Assembly (NCBI RefSeq): GCF_002224285.1 | Contig: NZ_CP022436.1 | Span: 4,402,001-4,466,000, forward strand | From: Arthrobacter sp. YN | GTDB lineage: Bacteria > Actinomycetota > Actinomycetes > Actinomycetales > Micrococcaceae | Direction: 5' to 3' | DNA length: 64,000 bases | In this document: one piece after another, positions 24,119 through 32,936 of the stretch | How positions within the stretch are numbered: position 1 is the first letter of the stretch | How the letters are laid out: the number at the start of each line of letters is the position of its first letter | The notes under the pieces: generated by a model | Told to the model about the DNA's origin: nothing | Seen by the model: only the letters and a program-made list of their open reading frames with translations | The model's database searches: none | Translations under genes and position numbers: made by a program

Positions 24119-25012
24119 ATGACTCTTGCGGTGTCAGCCACGTCGGCGTGGCAGAGCGAACGGAATCGCCTCCTGGGGATCGCTTACAGAATGCTGGGCG
24201 ACTTCGGACATGCGGAGGACGTGGTTTCCGAGGTGGCGATCGACGCCGTGCAACGGGAACGCAAACCCGATGCGGTGGGCGTGGATTCCTGGCCGGCGTG
24301 GCTGACAACGGTGTGTGTGCGGCGCTCTGTTGACCGGGTACGACAACTCGCCGCAGTGCGCGAGGAGTACACCGGGCCATGGCTGCCCGAACCAGTGGAT
24401 GCGTCCAAACTTCCGGAAGAAACCGTAGCCAACCGCGAGCTCCTGTCCTTGACCTTGCTGCACCTGGCCGAACAATTGGCGCCTGAGGCCAGGGCGGCGC
24501 TCGTGTTGCACCGGGCCTTTGCCATGTCCGCCCCGGAAATCGCCGACATCCTGGAAAAATCCCCTGCCGCAGTCCGCCAGATGATTTCACGGGCTGAACG
24601 TCGCCTGGAGATCGATCCTGAGGCCCCCGCTCCCCGGGCCAAGGATCGCGCTGCCCTGGAGAAGCTGGTACGCGCCATTGAACAGGGTGAGATTGACACA
24701 GTTGTCGCCATGCTGGATCGGGACGCCGTTCTCTGGGCCGACGGCGGCGGCAAGGTCAAGAGCGCCATGAACCCGCTGTTCGGGGCGGCCAGGATTGCGC
24801 GCTTCTTCGCGGGCATCCTCGGCAAAGCGGTGGTTTTCGATCCCGTGCAGCCGGTACGTGCTTGGGTCATCGAGGTCAACAGCGAAGCGGCCCTGGTGCT
24901 CAGGCATCATGGCCGCTCCGACATCCTGGTGATCGATACCGCCTCGGATGGCAGCATCCGCGAGCTGCGCCAGGTGTCCAACCCGGACAAGCTGACGCGG
25001 GTCTCGCTCTGA
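24119..25012 (+). CDS. ECF41-group RNA polymerase sigma factor
   Basis: 297 aa. Region 2 is in the first 85 residues (NRLLGIAYRMLGDFGHAEDV, SWPAWLTTVCVRRSVDRVR) and region 4 at about 110-165 (AFAMSAPEIADILEKSPAAV). A C-terminal SnoaL/NTF2-like extension (about 178-290) carries the group's DGGGK signature (about residue 208) and ends in NPDKLTRVSL. ECF41 sigma factors have no separate anti-sigma factor; the C-terminal extension modulates activity. Position and motif match its expected partner at 23643. The inducing signal is unknown. Confidence 0.93.
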   Translation: MTLAVSATSAWQSERNRLLGIAYRMLGDFGHAEDVVSEVAIDAVQRERKPDAVGVDSWPAWLTTVCVRRSVDRVRQLAAVREEYTGPWLPEPVDASKLPEETVANRELLSLTLLHLAEQLAPEARAALVLHRAFAMSAPEIADILEKSPAAVRQMISRAERRLEIDPEAPAPRAKDRAALEKLVRAIEQGEIDTVVAMLDRDAVLWADGGGKVKSAMNPLFGAARIARFFAGILGKAVVFDPVQPVRAWVIEVNSEAALVLRHHGRSDILVIDTASDGSIRELRQVSNPDKLTRVSL

Positions 25013-25058
25013 GCCGACTCCAAGTAGCCGGAAAGCTGCGTGTTCGTGGGAAACTTCC

Positions 25059-25514
25059 CTACGAACTGGCAGGTTTCCCGCGGTCACGCGTGGCTTGGCC
25101 CCGGAGGCGGGCCACCAGCGTGGCGGCGAGCAACGCCGTCGTGATTTCCAGTCCGATCACCAACAGCAGTTGCGCTGCGCCGGACGTATCAACAACGTTC
25201 GACGCCGGTCCCCCACCGTGCGCGTGTCCGGAACCGCCCGCTCCCAACAGCAGGACAGCATGGAGCCCCACCATCGCCAGAGCCGAGATGGTCACTTGAT
25301 GGAGTGCGCCGACCCGGCTGTGCCGCCAGATGTGGACCGTGCACGGGACGCAGACCGCCGCCAAGCCGATCATGAGGATACCCAGCCACGCCTGATGGTG
25401 TCCCGACGCAGCGAGCCACAGATGCACCAGGCAAGAGACAGCCGTGAGGGCCGCGCAGATCCGGGGGTGCAGGACAGGCCCGGAGCCCCGGACCTGTCCT
25501 GCGACGATTGTCAT
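25059..25514 (-). CDS. Membrane protein coupled to the copper amine oxidase
   Basis: 151 aa with about four hydrophobic segments (ICAALTAVSCLVHLWLAA, WLGILMIGLAAVCVPCTVHI, TISALAMVGLHAVLLLGAG, AAQLLLVIGLEITTALLAAT). It has several His and Cys residues near membrane edges (HLW, GHHQ, CVPCTVHIW, GHAHGGG). It starts 17 bp after the amine oxidase, with GGGGGCC upstream of the ATG, so the two are probably cotranscribed. I do not recognise the family. A role in copper supply to the oxidase is possible, but it is only inferred from position and residue content. Confidence 0.7.
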   Translation of the reverse strand: MTIVAGQVRGSGPVLHPRICAALTAVSCLVHLWLAASGHHQAWLGILMIGLAAVCVPCTVHIWRHSRVGALHQVTISALAMVGLHAVLLLGAGGSGHAHGGGPASNVVDTSGAAQLLLVIGLEITTALLAATLVARLRGQATRDRGKPASS

Positions 25515-25531
25515 GTCGTTGGCCCCCGGCT

Positions 25532-27487
25532 TTAGTGGCAGTGCCCGGCGGGTTCGCCGTGCTGGTCATCGGCAGAAGAGGCTGCGCAGTGGCAGCTCGA
25601 ACCCGAGGCGTTGGCCGGCACATCCAGGACCGGGCTGCGATCGAAGAAGCCCTCGGGACGCAGCTTGAAGCCGACGGTGTCCACGGGCATGATCGGCCAG
25701 TCCTCCACGCGCGGGAAGTGCGTGAGGCCGAACGTGTGCCACACCACGATGTCCTGACCGTCGATCTCGCGGTCCTGGGCAACGTAAGCCGGTAAGCCGG
25801 CACCGCCGGAGTGCTGGTTCACGAAGTCGCCCGTGGGGTAGCGTTCCTCGTCGGAGTAGCGGGTGACCCACAGGTCCTTGGTGGCGAAGGCCGCGCGCTT
25901 CGCAATGGACGAGCCGGGATCGGCCAGCAACGTGGGCTGGTTCTCGGCGTGGAGCTTGTAGCCGACGGGCTCGCCGAGACGGTTCTTCGATTCCGGGTTG
26001 GAAATGATCCAGGTGCGGCCCGCGCGGGCATCGGCTTCGCGGACGCCGTCCGATTCACGGGACAGGACCGTGCGCTTGCGGGAGAACGCATTGCCGCGCT
26101 CATTCCCTTCGCCCATGGCCTGGCGGACCACATCTTCTTCCTCCACCCGGTTGGTGAAGCCATCAATGGCCATGTCCAAGCGGGCGCTGAAGAGGTGCTG
26201 GTGGAAAGGGGCACCGAGGCCGGGAGCGAGCTGGGAGATGTTGTCCGAACCGCCCTCCGGGAAGGCGCTGGTAAACACGACGCCGGTGGCCTTGGCTTCG
26301 AATTCGATGGTGCCGTCCAGGTAGAGGTACCAGTAGAAGCCGTAGTCGTAGTTGCCGATGGTGGTGAAGAAGGAGATCACCAACCGGCGGTTGCGGCGGG
26401 TGTAGTTGATGCCGGACCAAAGGTCGGAGTGCTTGGAGAGGATGCCCCAGTCTTCCTCGTGCATGCAGATGCCGTTACGGATTTCCCGGGGGTTGCCGAA
26501 GGCGTCGCTGATGACCGGGCTCAAGTAGGTGATGTCACCCAGGCAATCGCAACCGAGTTCCAGGGAGTTGGCGTACTGGCCCACGAGGTACTCGCCGGTG
26601 TCGAAGTAGTTCTGCCAGGACCGGATGGGAGAGGGATCACCGTAGGGAACCACCATCTCGGCGATCGAGGCACGGTTGATGATGGGGCGCTTCTTGTCGC
26701 CATCCTTGAACGACAGGTTGTGGAGGACCACTCCTTCGCGGACATCGAAGCCGACGTCCACGCTCCACTTTTCCCACTCCACGTGGTTGCCATCCGTGAC
26801 GGTGAAGCTCGGGCCCTCCGGCTGGGTGATGCTGATGGGCTTCTGCGTCGTGCGAAGCGGGCCCGTCAGTTCAGGATCCGTGTAATTCCCGTGCTCCGCG
26901 GGGATGGGCATCACCCCAAGATCGATGACCTGGGTGACTTCCTTGTTGACCACATCCACGTAGGCCACCAGGCCGTCCACGGGGTGGGCCCAGGCGCTGT
27001 CCTCCGGGAAGTTCTGCACAAACGCAAGACCGCGGAGGATGCGGCGGCCTTTCTCTTCGGCGTACTCAAAGACGCCGGCGGACAGCGGAGCAACGCGGAC
27101 CTTTTCAACGTTCAGGTCCCGGGCTGCCAGCGCGGTCAGCCAACGCTCATCAGTAGCGAGGAGCGTCTCGACAACCTCGAATTCTTCTTCCAGCACGGGC
27201 AGTTCGCCGGAAACCTTGGTGTCCAGTTCCTTGGCGGACAGGACTTCGCCGCGGGTTACCGAAACCAGGACATCTGTGGGCGCCCCACCGGAGATGTCGT
27301 GGATGAAGACGCGGAAGCGGCGGTCCTGCCCGGTGGCACCGCGGGAAGGGTCCACCAGCCCAAGGTAGGCGATCCGGTGTCCGCCACCAAGGTGGCCGGC
27401 GGCCTGCAGGATCCCCTGCACCTGGGAGATTTCGGCGCCTGTTGCCAGGGCGTACTGGTTTGCTGTCTCAGTTGCTGTGGGCGTCAT
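25532..27487 (-). CDS. Copper-containing primary-amine oxidase
   Basis: 651 aa. Oxidatively deaminates primary amines (for example tyramine, phenylethylamine or histamine) to aldehydes, ammonia and hydrogen peroxide. The topaquinone precursor Tyr is in [12 protein letters not shown] (about residue 378), the catalytic base Asp in [13 protein letters not shown] (about 296), and copper ligands in [10 protein letters not shown] (about 428-430) and [10 protein letters not shown] (about 588). These spacings match Arthrobacter amine oxidases closely. The C-terminus ends in an unusual Cys/His-rich tail (SSCHCAASS and GHCH). The small membrane gene follows 17 bp later, and the divergent TetR gene at 27611 is the likely regulator. 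Confidence 0.95.
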   Translation of the reverse strand: MTPTATETANQYALATGAEISQVQGILQAAGHLGGGHRIAYLGLVDPSRGATGQDRRFRVFIHDISGGAPTDVLVSVTRGEVLSAKELDTKVSGELPVLEEEFEVVETLLATDERWLTALAARDLNVEKVRVAPLSAGVFEYAEEKGRRILRGLAFVQNFPEDSAWAHPVDGLVAYVDVVNKEVTQVIDLGVMPIPAEHGNYTDPELTGPLRTTQKPISITQPEGPSFTVTDGNHVEWEKWSVDVGFDVREGVVLHNLSFKDGDKKRPIINRASIAEMVVPYGDPSPIRSWQNYFDTGEYLVGQYANSLELGCDCLGDITYLSPVISDAFGNPREIRNGICMHEEDWGILSKHSDLWSGINYTRRNRRLVISFFTTIGNYDYGFYWYLYLDGTIEFEAKATGVVFTSAFPEGGSDNISQLAPGLGAPFHQHLFSARLDMAIDGFTNRVEEEDVVRQAMGEGNERGNAFSRKRTVLSRESDGVREADARAGRTWIISNPESKNRLGEPVGYKLHAENQPTLLADPGSSIAKRAAFATKDLWVTRYSDEERYPTGDFVNQHSGGAGLPAYVAQDREIDGQDIVVWHTFGLTHFPRVEDWPIMPVDTVGFKLRPEGFFDRSPVLDVPANASGSSCHCAASSADDQHGEPAGHCH

Positions 27488-27524
27488 GGCTGCCTCTTGT
27501 CCGGGACCTATGATGGGTCAGGAT

Positions 27525-27550
27525 TTATTTTCTATAGGTGTAGAGAATAA
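27525..27550. promoter_or_regulatory. Palindromic TetR-type operator candidate
   Basis: TTATTTTCTA (27525-27534), 6 bp, TAGAGAATAA (27541-27550): 9 of 10 positions are symmetric. It is centred in the divergent gap between the amine oxidase (start 27487) and the TetR gene (start 27611). GATGGGTCA is directly repeated on either side (27512-27520 and 27562-27570). Control of both genes by the TetR protein is inferred. Confidence 0.6.
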
Positions 27551-27610
27551 CCAAAACGTAAGATGGGTCACAAGACCTGTCCGCCATTTATTTTTTTGGG
27601 AGCCCCTCCA

Positions 27611-28201
27611 GTGCCAAAGATTGTTGACCACGATCAACGACGCCTCGAACTGGTGGACGCAACCTGGCGGATCATCGCAAGGCTCGGCATGGAAGGTGCC
27701 ACCATGCGCGAGATTGCCGAGGAAGCAGGCTTCGCCAACGGCGCCCTCAAGCCCTACTTCCCCACCAAGGACCTGTTGCTGACCTCGGCGTTCGGCCACG
27801 TCTTCAACCGCACCAATCAGCGCATTGCCACCATGACCGAGGGGCTCTCAGGAGTAACGGCGCTCCGCGCGTTCTGCGCCGAAGTCCTGCCGCTGGACGA
27901 GGAACGCGTCAACGAAGCCCGCATCGTCATCCCGTTCTGGCAAAAGGCCCTCAACGACGCCGGCATGGCAACCCTCCATAGCGAGTCCATGAGCCAGTGG
28001 CACACCACCATCACGGCTCATTGCACGGCAGCCCGGGCGGCAGGCGAGATCAAAGCCCCCATCGGGGACGCCGCCGTCGCCGACCACTTGATGAACATGA
28101 TGCTCGGCGCGCAAATTGTTGTGGCGTTGTCCCCCACCGAACATTTCTCGCAGGATCTTGCGGGGCAGCTGGACAACTACCTCGCACTGCTTGCCGGCTA
28201 A
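27611..28201 (+). CDS. TetR family regulator
   Basis: 196 aa. The N-terminal HTH reads MEGATMREIAEEAGFANGAL followed by KPYFPTKDLL (about residues 23-55), typical of TetR. The C-terminal all-helical ligand domain is divergent. The frame is open from 27563, but the GTG at 27611 has GGGAG about 9 nt upstream and begins right before the conserved HTH, so it is preferred. It is divergent from the copper amine oxidase across a palindrome and probably represses it in the absence of an amine or aldehyde ligand. The end abuts the convergent LysE gene without a gap. Confidence 0.88.
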   Translation: MPKIVDHDQRRLELVDATWRIIARLGMEGATMREIAEEAGFANGALKPYFPTKDLLLTSAFGHVFNRTNQRIATMTEGLSGVTALRAFCAEVLPLDEERVNEARIVIPFWQKALNDAGMATLHSESMSQWHTTITAHCTAARAAGEIKAPIGDAAVADHLMNMMLGAQIVVALSPTEHFSQDLAGQLDNYLALLAG

Positions 28202-28843
28202 CTAGCTGGTGGCGCCGGATGCCACTACGCCAACGCCCAGCCCTGCGATGACACCGCTGCTGACACGCTCGACGACGGTGCTCACCTTGGGGCGCTTAAG
28301 CCACCGCATCGCCTTGAATGCGACGACGGCGATCATCGAAAGATAGGCGAAGGCGATGACAGCCACCACGACGCCGAGGATGAGCGAGGTGCCCATGGTG
28401 TCGCCGCCGTGCGGGATGAACTGCGGGACCACGGCCAGATAGAAAAGTCCCACCTTGGGGTTGAGCAACGTGGACAATGCCCCTGCTCCCAGCGCGGAAA
28501 GCCGGCTGTACGGGAGGGGCGCCTCCGCATCGGCGCCGTCGACGCCCGCTTTGGCCGCTTTCCGGGACTTGATGAACGACGAGACGCCCAAATACAGCAA
28601 GTACAGGCCTCCAGCGATCTTGACCCAACGGAACAATTCCGCGGACTGCTCCAGGATGGCGGCCAGACCGACGCCCACCAACGCGGCCCAGGCAATCGCG
28701 CCAACGGCAGATCCTGCAGCCGCAGCGATTCCAGCGCTGGGACGGTTCAGCGCAATACGCAGCACGAGGAACGTGTCCGGTCCGGGCGTCACGGACAAGA
28801 CCAGGCAGAGGCCAGCGAAGGCTGCGAGGGAAGCAAGAGTCAC
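28202..28843 (-). CDS. LysE/RhtB family amino-acid or metabolite exporter
   Basis: 213 aa, the normal family length, with about six transmembrane segments. Family signatures: LVLSVTPGPDTFLVLRIAL near residues 15-33, GGLYLLYLGVSSF, and the NPKVGLFYLAVVPQFI segment near the middle. The frame continues upstream to 29005, but the GTG at 28843 (VTLASLAAFAG) gives the canonical N-terminus. The ribosome-binding site there is weak. It exports an amino acid or derivative; the substrate is unknown. A second family member is at 40580. Confidence 0.88.
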   Translation of the reverse strand: MTLASLAAFAGLCLVLSVTPGPDTFLVLRIALNRPSAGIAAAAGSAVGAIAWAALVGVGLAAILEQSAELFRWVKIAGGLYLLYLGVSSFIKSRKAAKAGVDGADAEAPLPYSRLSALGAGALSTLLNPKVGLFYLAVVPQFIPHGGDTMGTSLILGVVVAVIAFAYLSMIAVVAFKAMRWLKRPKVSTVVERVSSGVIAGLGVGVVASGATS

Positions 28844-29004
28844 AAGCTCGATTATCGGGCACGGGTGCCGGTTCGGAAAGCGTTCGCTTCCCGTCAAGGG
28901 CTGTTCGTGCATAGACAAGGCCCATGCGCGTGACGCCGACCACACTGGAAACATCGCCGCGTGCCTCACTGGCCGCCAAGACTTACTACCCGAGCGGAGT
29001 ACCA

Positions 29005-30417
29005 ATGGAGACTTACGACGCCCTCCTGGCCTCGATCACCCCGGCCCCCGGCCAGAACAGCCGCACCATCCTTGACCCGGCAACGGGCCAGGCTGTCGGC
29101 GAAGCACCTGTTCACACGGTAGAAGACCTCGATGCCGCCATCGCTGCTGCCGCTGCAGCACAGCCGGCATGGGCTGCCTTGGGCCACAACGCAAGGTCCG
29201 CTGCGCTCATGAAAGCAGCCGACGCCGTCGAACGCTCCGCAGAAGAACTCGCCCAACTGCTCTCCCGCGAGCAAGGCAAGCCGCTGAACGGTCCGAACGC
29301 CCGCTTCGAAGTCGGCGCCTGCGCCGCCTGGCTCCGCGCCACCGCTGCCACGCTGCTTGATCCTGAAACCGTGGTGGACGACGGCGAAACCCGCGCCGAA
29401 CTGCATTACCGGCCCATCGGCGTCGTGGGTGCCATTGGGCCGTGGAACTGGCCGATGATGATCACCGTCTGGCAGATCGCACCAGCGCTGCGCATGGGCA
29501 ACGCCGTGGTGGTCAAGCCTTCTGAATACACTCCGCTGTCCGTGCTGGCGCTGGCCTCGATCATCAACCAGGAGCTGCCGGAAGGCCTGCTGTCCGTGGT
29601 CTCCGGCGGGCGCGACGTCGGCGCCCGGCTTGCTGAGCACCCTGCCATTGGCAAGGTCATGTTCACCGGTTCCACCGCCACGGGCAAGGCGATCATTCGA
29701 TCGTCGGCCGACACGGTCAAGCGGCTCACGCTGGAACTCGGTGGCAACGACGCCGGCATCGTCCTGCCGGACTCCGACCCCAAGGCGATCGCCGAGGGCC
29801 TGTTCTGGGGCGCGTTCATCAACACCGGCCAAACCTGCGCGGCCCTGAAGCGCCTCTACGTGCACGAGTCCCAGTACGACGCTGTATGCTCCGAGCTCAC
29901 TGCTGTTGCTGCGGCCATGCCGATGGGTAACGGCCTGGATGAGAACAACGTCCTGGGTCCGCTGCAGAACCGTCAGCAGTACGACATCGTGGCCCGGCTG
30001 GTTGAAGCCGCTCGCGATTCCGGCGCCCGGGTGCTGATCGGCGGCAACCCCGATCACGACCAGCCGGGCAACTTCTACCCCACCACGCTGGTGGCGGACA
30101 TCGACAACGACAACCCGCTCGTCGCCGAGGAACAGTTCGGTCCGGCGCTGCCGATCATCAAATACAGCACCGTTGATGAGGCAGTCGCCAAGGCAAACGG
30201 GCTCGACGTCGGACTGGGCGCCTCGGTCTGGTCCTCAGACCTGGATGCCGCGCGCGAAGTCGCTTCCCGTATCCAAGCAGGCACTGTGTGGATCAACAAG
30301 CATGGCGCCGTCGATCCCCGCGTCCCGTTCGGCGGTGCGAAGCAGTCCGGCTACGGCTTGGAGTTCGGAGCCGAGGGCCTCAAGGCTTTGGGGGTCCCGC
30401 AGGTCATCAACGGCTAA
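29005..30417 (+). CDS. Aldehyde dehydrogenase family protein
   Basis: 470 aa NAD(P)-dependent aldehyde dehydrogenase. The catalytic Cys is in NTGQTCAALKRL (about residue 277), the general base Glu in LTLELGGNDAG (about 243), and cofactor motifs are seen in GPWNWPMM and KVMFTGSTATGKAI. The frame extends back to 28924, but the ATG at 29005 has a GCGGAG ribosome-binding site 7 nt upstream. Its position near the amine oxidase and exporter suggests it oxidises aldehydes from amine breakdown, although it lies beyond two other genes. The palindrome at 30436 follows. Confidence 0.92.
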   Translation: METYDALLASITPAPGQNSRTILDPATGQAVGEAPVHTVEDLDAAIAAAAAAQPAWAALGHNARSAALMKAADAVERSAEELAQLLSREQGKPLNGPNARFEVGACAAWLRATAATLLDPETVVDDGETRAELHYRPIGVVGAIGPWNWPMMITVWQIAPALRMGNAVVVKPSEYTPLSVLALASIINQELPEGLLSVVSGGRDVGARLAEHPAIGKVMFTGSTATGKAIIRSSADTVKRLTLELGGNDAGIVLPDSDPKAIAEGLFWGAFINTGQTCAALKRLYVHESQYDAVCSELTAVAAAMPMGNGLDENNVLGPLQNRQQYDIVARLVEAARDSGARVLIGGNPDHDQPGNFYPTTLVADIDNDNPLVAEEQFGPALPIIKYSTVDEAVAKANGLDVGLGASVWSSDLDAAREVASRIQAGTVWINKHGAVDPRVPFGGAKQSGYGLEFGAEGLKALGVPQVING

Positions 30418-30435
30418 CCCCCGCTGCGCTTACCC

Positions 30436-30495
30436 AAGTAGGTGACAGATAACGTCGCAATGAGCCCTCATAGTGACGTTATCTGTTACCTACTT
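30436..30495. repeat. Intergenic palindrome, family member C (likely bidirectional terminator)
   Basis: A 23-nt left arm (30436-30458) pairs with the right arm (30473-30495) with few mismatches; the core is ACAGATAACG and the outer arms AAGTAGGT/ACCTACTT. The loop holds ATGAGCCCTCAT, itself a small palindrome. It lies between convergent genes, and the stop codon of the minus-strand gene (30479-30481) is inside the right arm. TTTT follows on the + strand. Confidence 0.85.
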
Positions 30496-30994
30496 TTGCT
30501 TTCCCAGTGCTCCACGCTGGCCAGGCTGCGATCGCAAGAATGATCACGCCGGATGCACCCACGGCGGCGGCGGCGAGCCCCGGTTCCAGTCTGGCAAAAA
30601 CAGCTGCTCCCAAGGCCAGCACTCCCGTTGCGGCCAGGAATGGGCGGCGGGCGCTGGCAGCCCATGCGATGAGCGCGATCCCGAAGAACGGGCTGTATAG
30701 GAAGCCCAAGGCGACGTCTGCGACGAAGAACGCTACGGCTGCGAAACAGAGCAACCCGGACGCGCCGGTCCGGTGAGCCAGCCTTCGACAGTAGAGGTAG
30801 ACGGCGAGCGCTGAAAGAAGGCTCAACCCATGGGACGCGAGCTGCCACGGCTCTGATGCCAGCACGTTCTCGCCCAATAACCCTGATAGCAGGAAGGCCC
30901 AAACGAGCGTGAACAGGCCGATGCTCGTGCCCGCAAACCTTGCAACCCGCTGTTCGTTGGTTGCGCTACTTCTGAACGCTGTCGCCGTCGTCAT
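30479..30994 (-). CDS. Membrane protein of unknown function
   Basis: 171 aa with about five transmembrane segments (GTSIGLFTLVWAFLLSGLLG, HGLSLLSALAVYLYCRRL, LCFAAVAFFVADVALGFLY, FGIALIAWAASA, LGAAVFARLEPGLAAAAVGA with IILAIAAW). The start at ATG 30994 gives a polar N-terminus (TTATAFRSSATNEQRV) ahead of the first helix. No catalytic motif is visible and I do not recognise the family. Its end is embedded in palindrome C. It is divergent from pheA, with about 100 bp between them. Confidence 0.7.
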   Translation of the reverse strand: MTTATAFRSSATNEQRVARFAGTSIGLFTLVWAFLLSGLLGENVLASEPWQLASHGLSLLSALAVYLYCRRLAHRTGASGLLCFAAVAFFVADVALGFLYSPFFGIALIAWAASARRPFLAATGVLALGAAVFARLEPGLAAAAVGASGVIILAIAAWPAWSTGKAKVGNR

Positions 30995-31095
30995 CGGCCG
31001 CCCCCAATCCTTGTTGCGAACCTAGGGTCGGTGGCGCCCACTTGTCCAGTCACAGGGTGGACGCGGTTGGGAGGCAGGACCCTCAGCGTGTAACC

Positions 31096-31962
31096 ATGAG
31101 CATCATGGCCCAGAAGATTGCGTACCAAGGTGAGCCCGGAGCCAATTCGGATCTCGCGTGCAAGGAAATGTTCCCCGAACTCGAGAGTGTTCCGTGCGCA
31201 AGCTTTGAGGACGCCTTTGAGCTGGTGTCCACCGGGGAAGTCGATCTGGCCATGATTCCCATCGAGAACTCCATTGCCGGACGTGTGGCCGATATCCACG
31301 TCCTGCTCCCGCAGTCCAAGCTCCAGATCGTGGGCGAGTACTTCCTGCCGATCCGCTTCGACCTTCTGGGTATTCCGGGCAGCACCATCGAGGGAGCTAC
31401 CGAAGTTCACAGCCACATCCACGCTCTGGGGCAGTGCCGCAGGATCATCCGGGAAGCGGGCCTCAAACCCGTCATCGCCGGCGATACTGCGGGTTCAGCC
31501 CGTGAGGTGCGGGACTGGAACGATCCCCGCAAGTTGTCTTTGGCTCCGCCGCTCGCCGCTGGACTGTACGGTCTCGAAGTCCTGGCTTCCGGGGTGGAGG
31601 ACGATCCCTCCAACACCACCCGTTTTGTTGTTCTGGCCCGGGAACGCGAGCTCCCCACCAAGGACGAGCTGCCGGGCCCCGCGATCACCAGTTTCGTCTT
31701 CCGGGTCCGCAACGTTCCCTCCGCCCTTTACAAAGCACTTGGTGGCTTTGCGACCAATGGCCTCAACATGACACGGCTGGAAAGCTACATGGTGGGCGAC
31801 GAGTTCGCTGCCACCATGTTCCTCTCCGACGTCGAAGGCCACCCCGAAGACGCCCGTCTCCGCCGGGCCTTGGAAGAACTGGAGTTCTTCACTACCGAGG
31901 TCCGCGTCCTGGGTGTTTACGCCGCGGACGGCTACCGGGAACGGAACACCGTCACCGTCTGA
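31096..31962 (+). CDS. pheA: Prephenate dehydratase
   Basis: 288 aa monofunctional enzyme converting prephenate to phenylpyruvate, the last step before phenylalanine. Motifs: KIAYQGEPGANSDLA at the N-terminus, MIPIENSIAGRVADIH (about residues 52-67), and the catalytic Thr-Arg motif in SNTTRFVVLAR (about 172-182). A C-terminal ACT domain for phenylalanine feedback (ITSFVFRVRNVPSALYKALG and LNMTRLESYM, about 195-275) follows. The frame is open from 31042; the ATG at 31096 or 31105 gives the family start. Neither has a strong Shine-Dalgarno. Confidence 0.93.
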   Translation: MSIMAQKIAYQGEPGANSDLACKEMFPELESVPCASFEDAFELVSTGEVDLAMIPIENSIAGRVADIHVLLPQSKLQIVGEYFLPIRFDLLGIPGSTIEGATEVHSHIHALGQCRRIIREAGLKPVIAGDTAGSAREVRDWNDPRKLSLAPPLAAGLYGLEVLASGVEDDPSNTTRFVVLARERELPTKDELPGPAITSFVFRVRNVPSALYKALGGFATNGLNMTRLESYMVGDEFAATMFLSDVEGHPEDARLRRALEELEFFTTEVRVLGVYAADGYRERNTVTV

Positions 31963-31991
31963 TCTACCCTTGATCCCGGGGGGATGCTGAC

Positions 31992-32807
31992 GTGAAGAAG
32001 AAATCAAAGCAGTGGGATCCGCGGATCCTCTACGGCGGAATGATTGCGGTCATCATGGCCGTCTTTCTGTGGATGGCCCACAGCACTTTGCTTGGGGCAT
32101 CCTTGTTCTTCGTCCCGGGGGCGACTTACACCTTTCTCCTTTTCCGAGTACTGCCCCAGTCATCCCGCGCTTCCATGCTGATGCTCTGCGCATTGCCCTT
32201 GGCATCCTATTCAGCGCTGTCGATTGAGGACGATCTAGGGATTCCGGCAGCCGCCTCGTGGTTCTTGGGTGTCATCGTCGGGGGAATCGCAAGTGGATAC
32301 CCGTGGTCAGGAAAAAGAAGCCAGGCGGCGAAGAAACCCAGTGGAACCGTCGGGGCCGGCAAGGAATCCGTTGGAGGCCGGCGTCAGGCGATGATCAATG
32401 GATCCTGCGCGGCCGTCCTGATGGGAGCCGGCCTTGGTCACTTCATCTTCCAAAGCCCGACGGCGGCTGTCGGCGCCGTTTTGGCAGGCGCCTTGGTCTG
32501 CGGCTGGGCATTGTTCCGGTTTCCACCATCGGCCGTGACCAGGAACGCACTCCTTTTGGTCATCCCGGTGGAGTTCTTTTTGCTGGCATTTTTGGGAGGT
32601 AATACCAGCCAGATGGCTCTTCCGTTCGTGTGGACGTACGGCGCCTTGGCCGGCGTCCTCCTGGGAGGGCATTATTGGAGCGGCCCGCTTGTGGGTGCAC
32701 CCCGGCCACCGTTCAGCAGCCAAGAGAAACGACGACGTAAACGCAAAAAGGTACGCCGTTCGCAGGACAAACAGAAACAGAACAAGGTGCCCGCGGGGCG
32801 CCGTTGA
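31992..32807 (+). CDS. Membrane protein with lysine/arginine-rich tail, unknown function
   Basis: 271 aa. About seven hydrophobic segments lie in two groups (residues 12-100 and 130-235), split by a basic linker (SGKRSQAAKKPSG). It ends in a strongly positive tail (EKRRRKRKKVRRSQDKQKQN), which would face the cytoplasm and might contact nucleic acid or lipid head groups. The GTG start has GGGGGA upstream. I do not recognise the family. It follows pheA by 29 bp and may be cotranscribed, but no functional link is evident. Confidence 0.7.
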   Translation: MKKKSKQWDPRILYGGMIAVIMAVFLWMAHSTLLGASLFFVPGATYTFLLFRVLPQSSRASMLMLCALPLASYSALSIEDDLGIPAAASWFLGVIVGGIASGYPWSGKRSQAAKKPSGTVGAGKESVGGRRQAMINGSCAAVLMGAGLGHFIFQSPTAAVGAVLAGALVCGWALFRFPPSAVTRNALLLVIPVEFFLLAFLGGNTSQMALPFVWTYGALAGVLLGGHYWSGPLVGAPRPPFSSQEKRRRKRKKVRRSQDKQKQNKVPAGRR

Positions 32808-32936
32808 CCATCGGGCCACCGGTTTTGCCATCGTCGGGCGGCGGATCGTATTGCTCGCATGAGCACCGGACCCGCCGCCGGACAATGGCGCGACACCCTG
32901 CTGCTGGAGCGCCGCCCGCCGGTCATTGACTGACAG

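Noticed and set aside
25811..27550. 579-codon open frame antisense to the copper amine oxidase
   Set aside because: The opposite strand encodes a complete amine oxidase with all catalytic residues. The antisense translation is low-complexity Gly/Val/Asp-rich, as expected of a GC-rich shadow frame.
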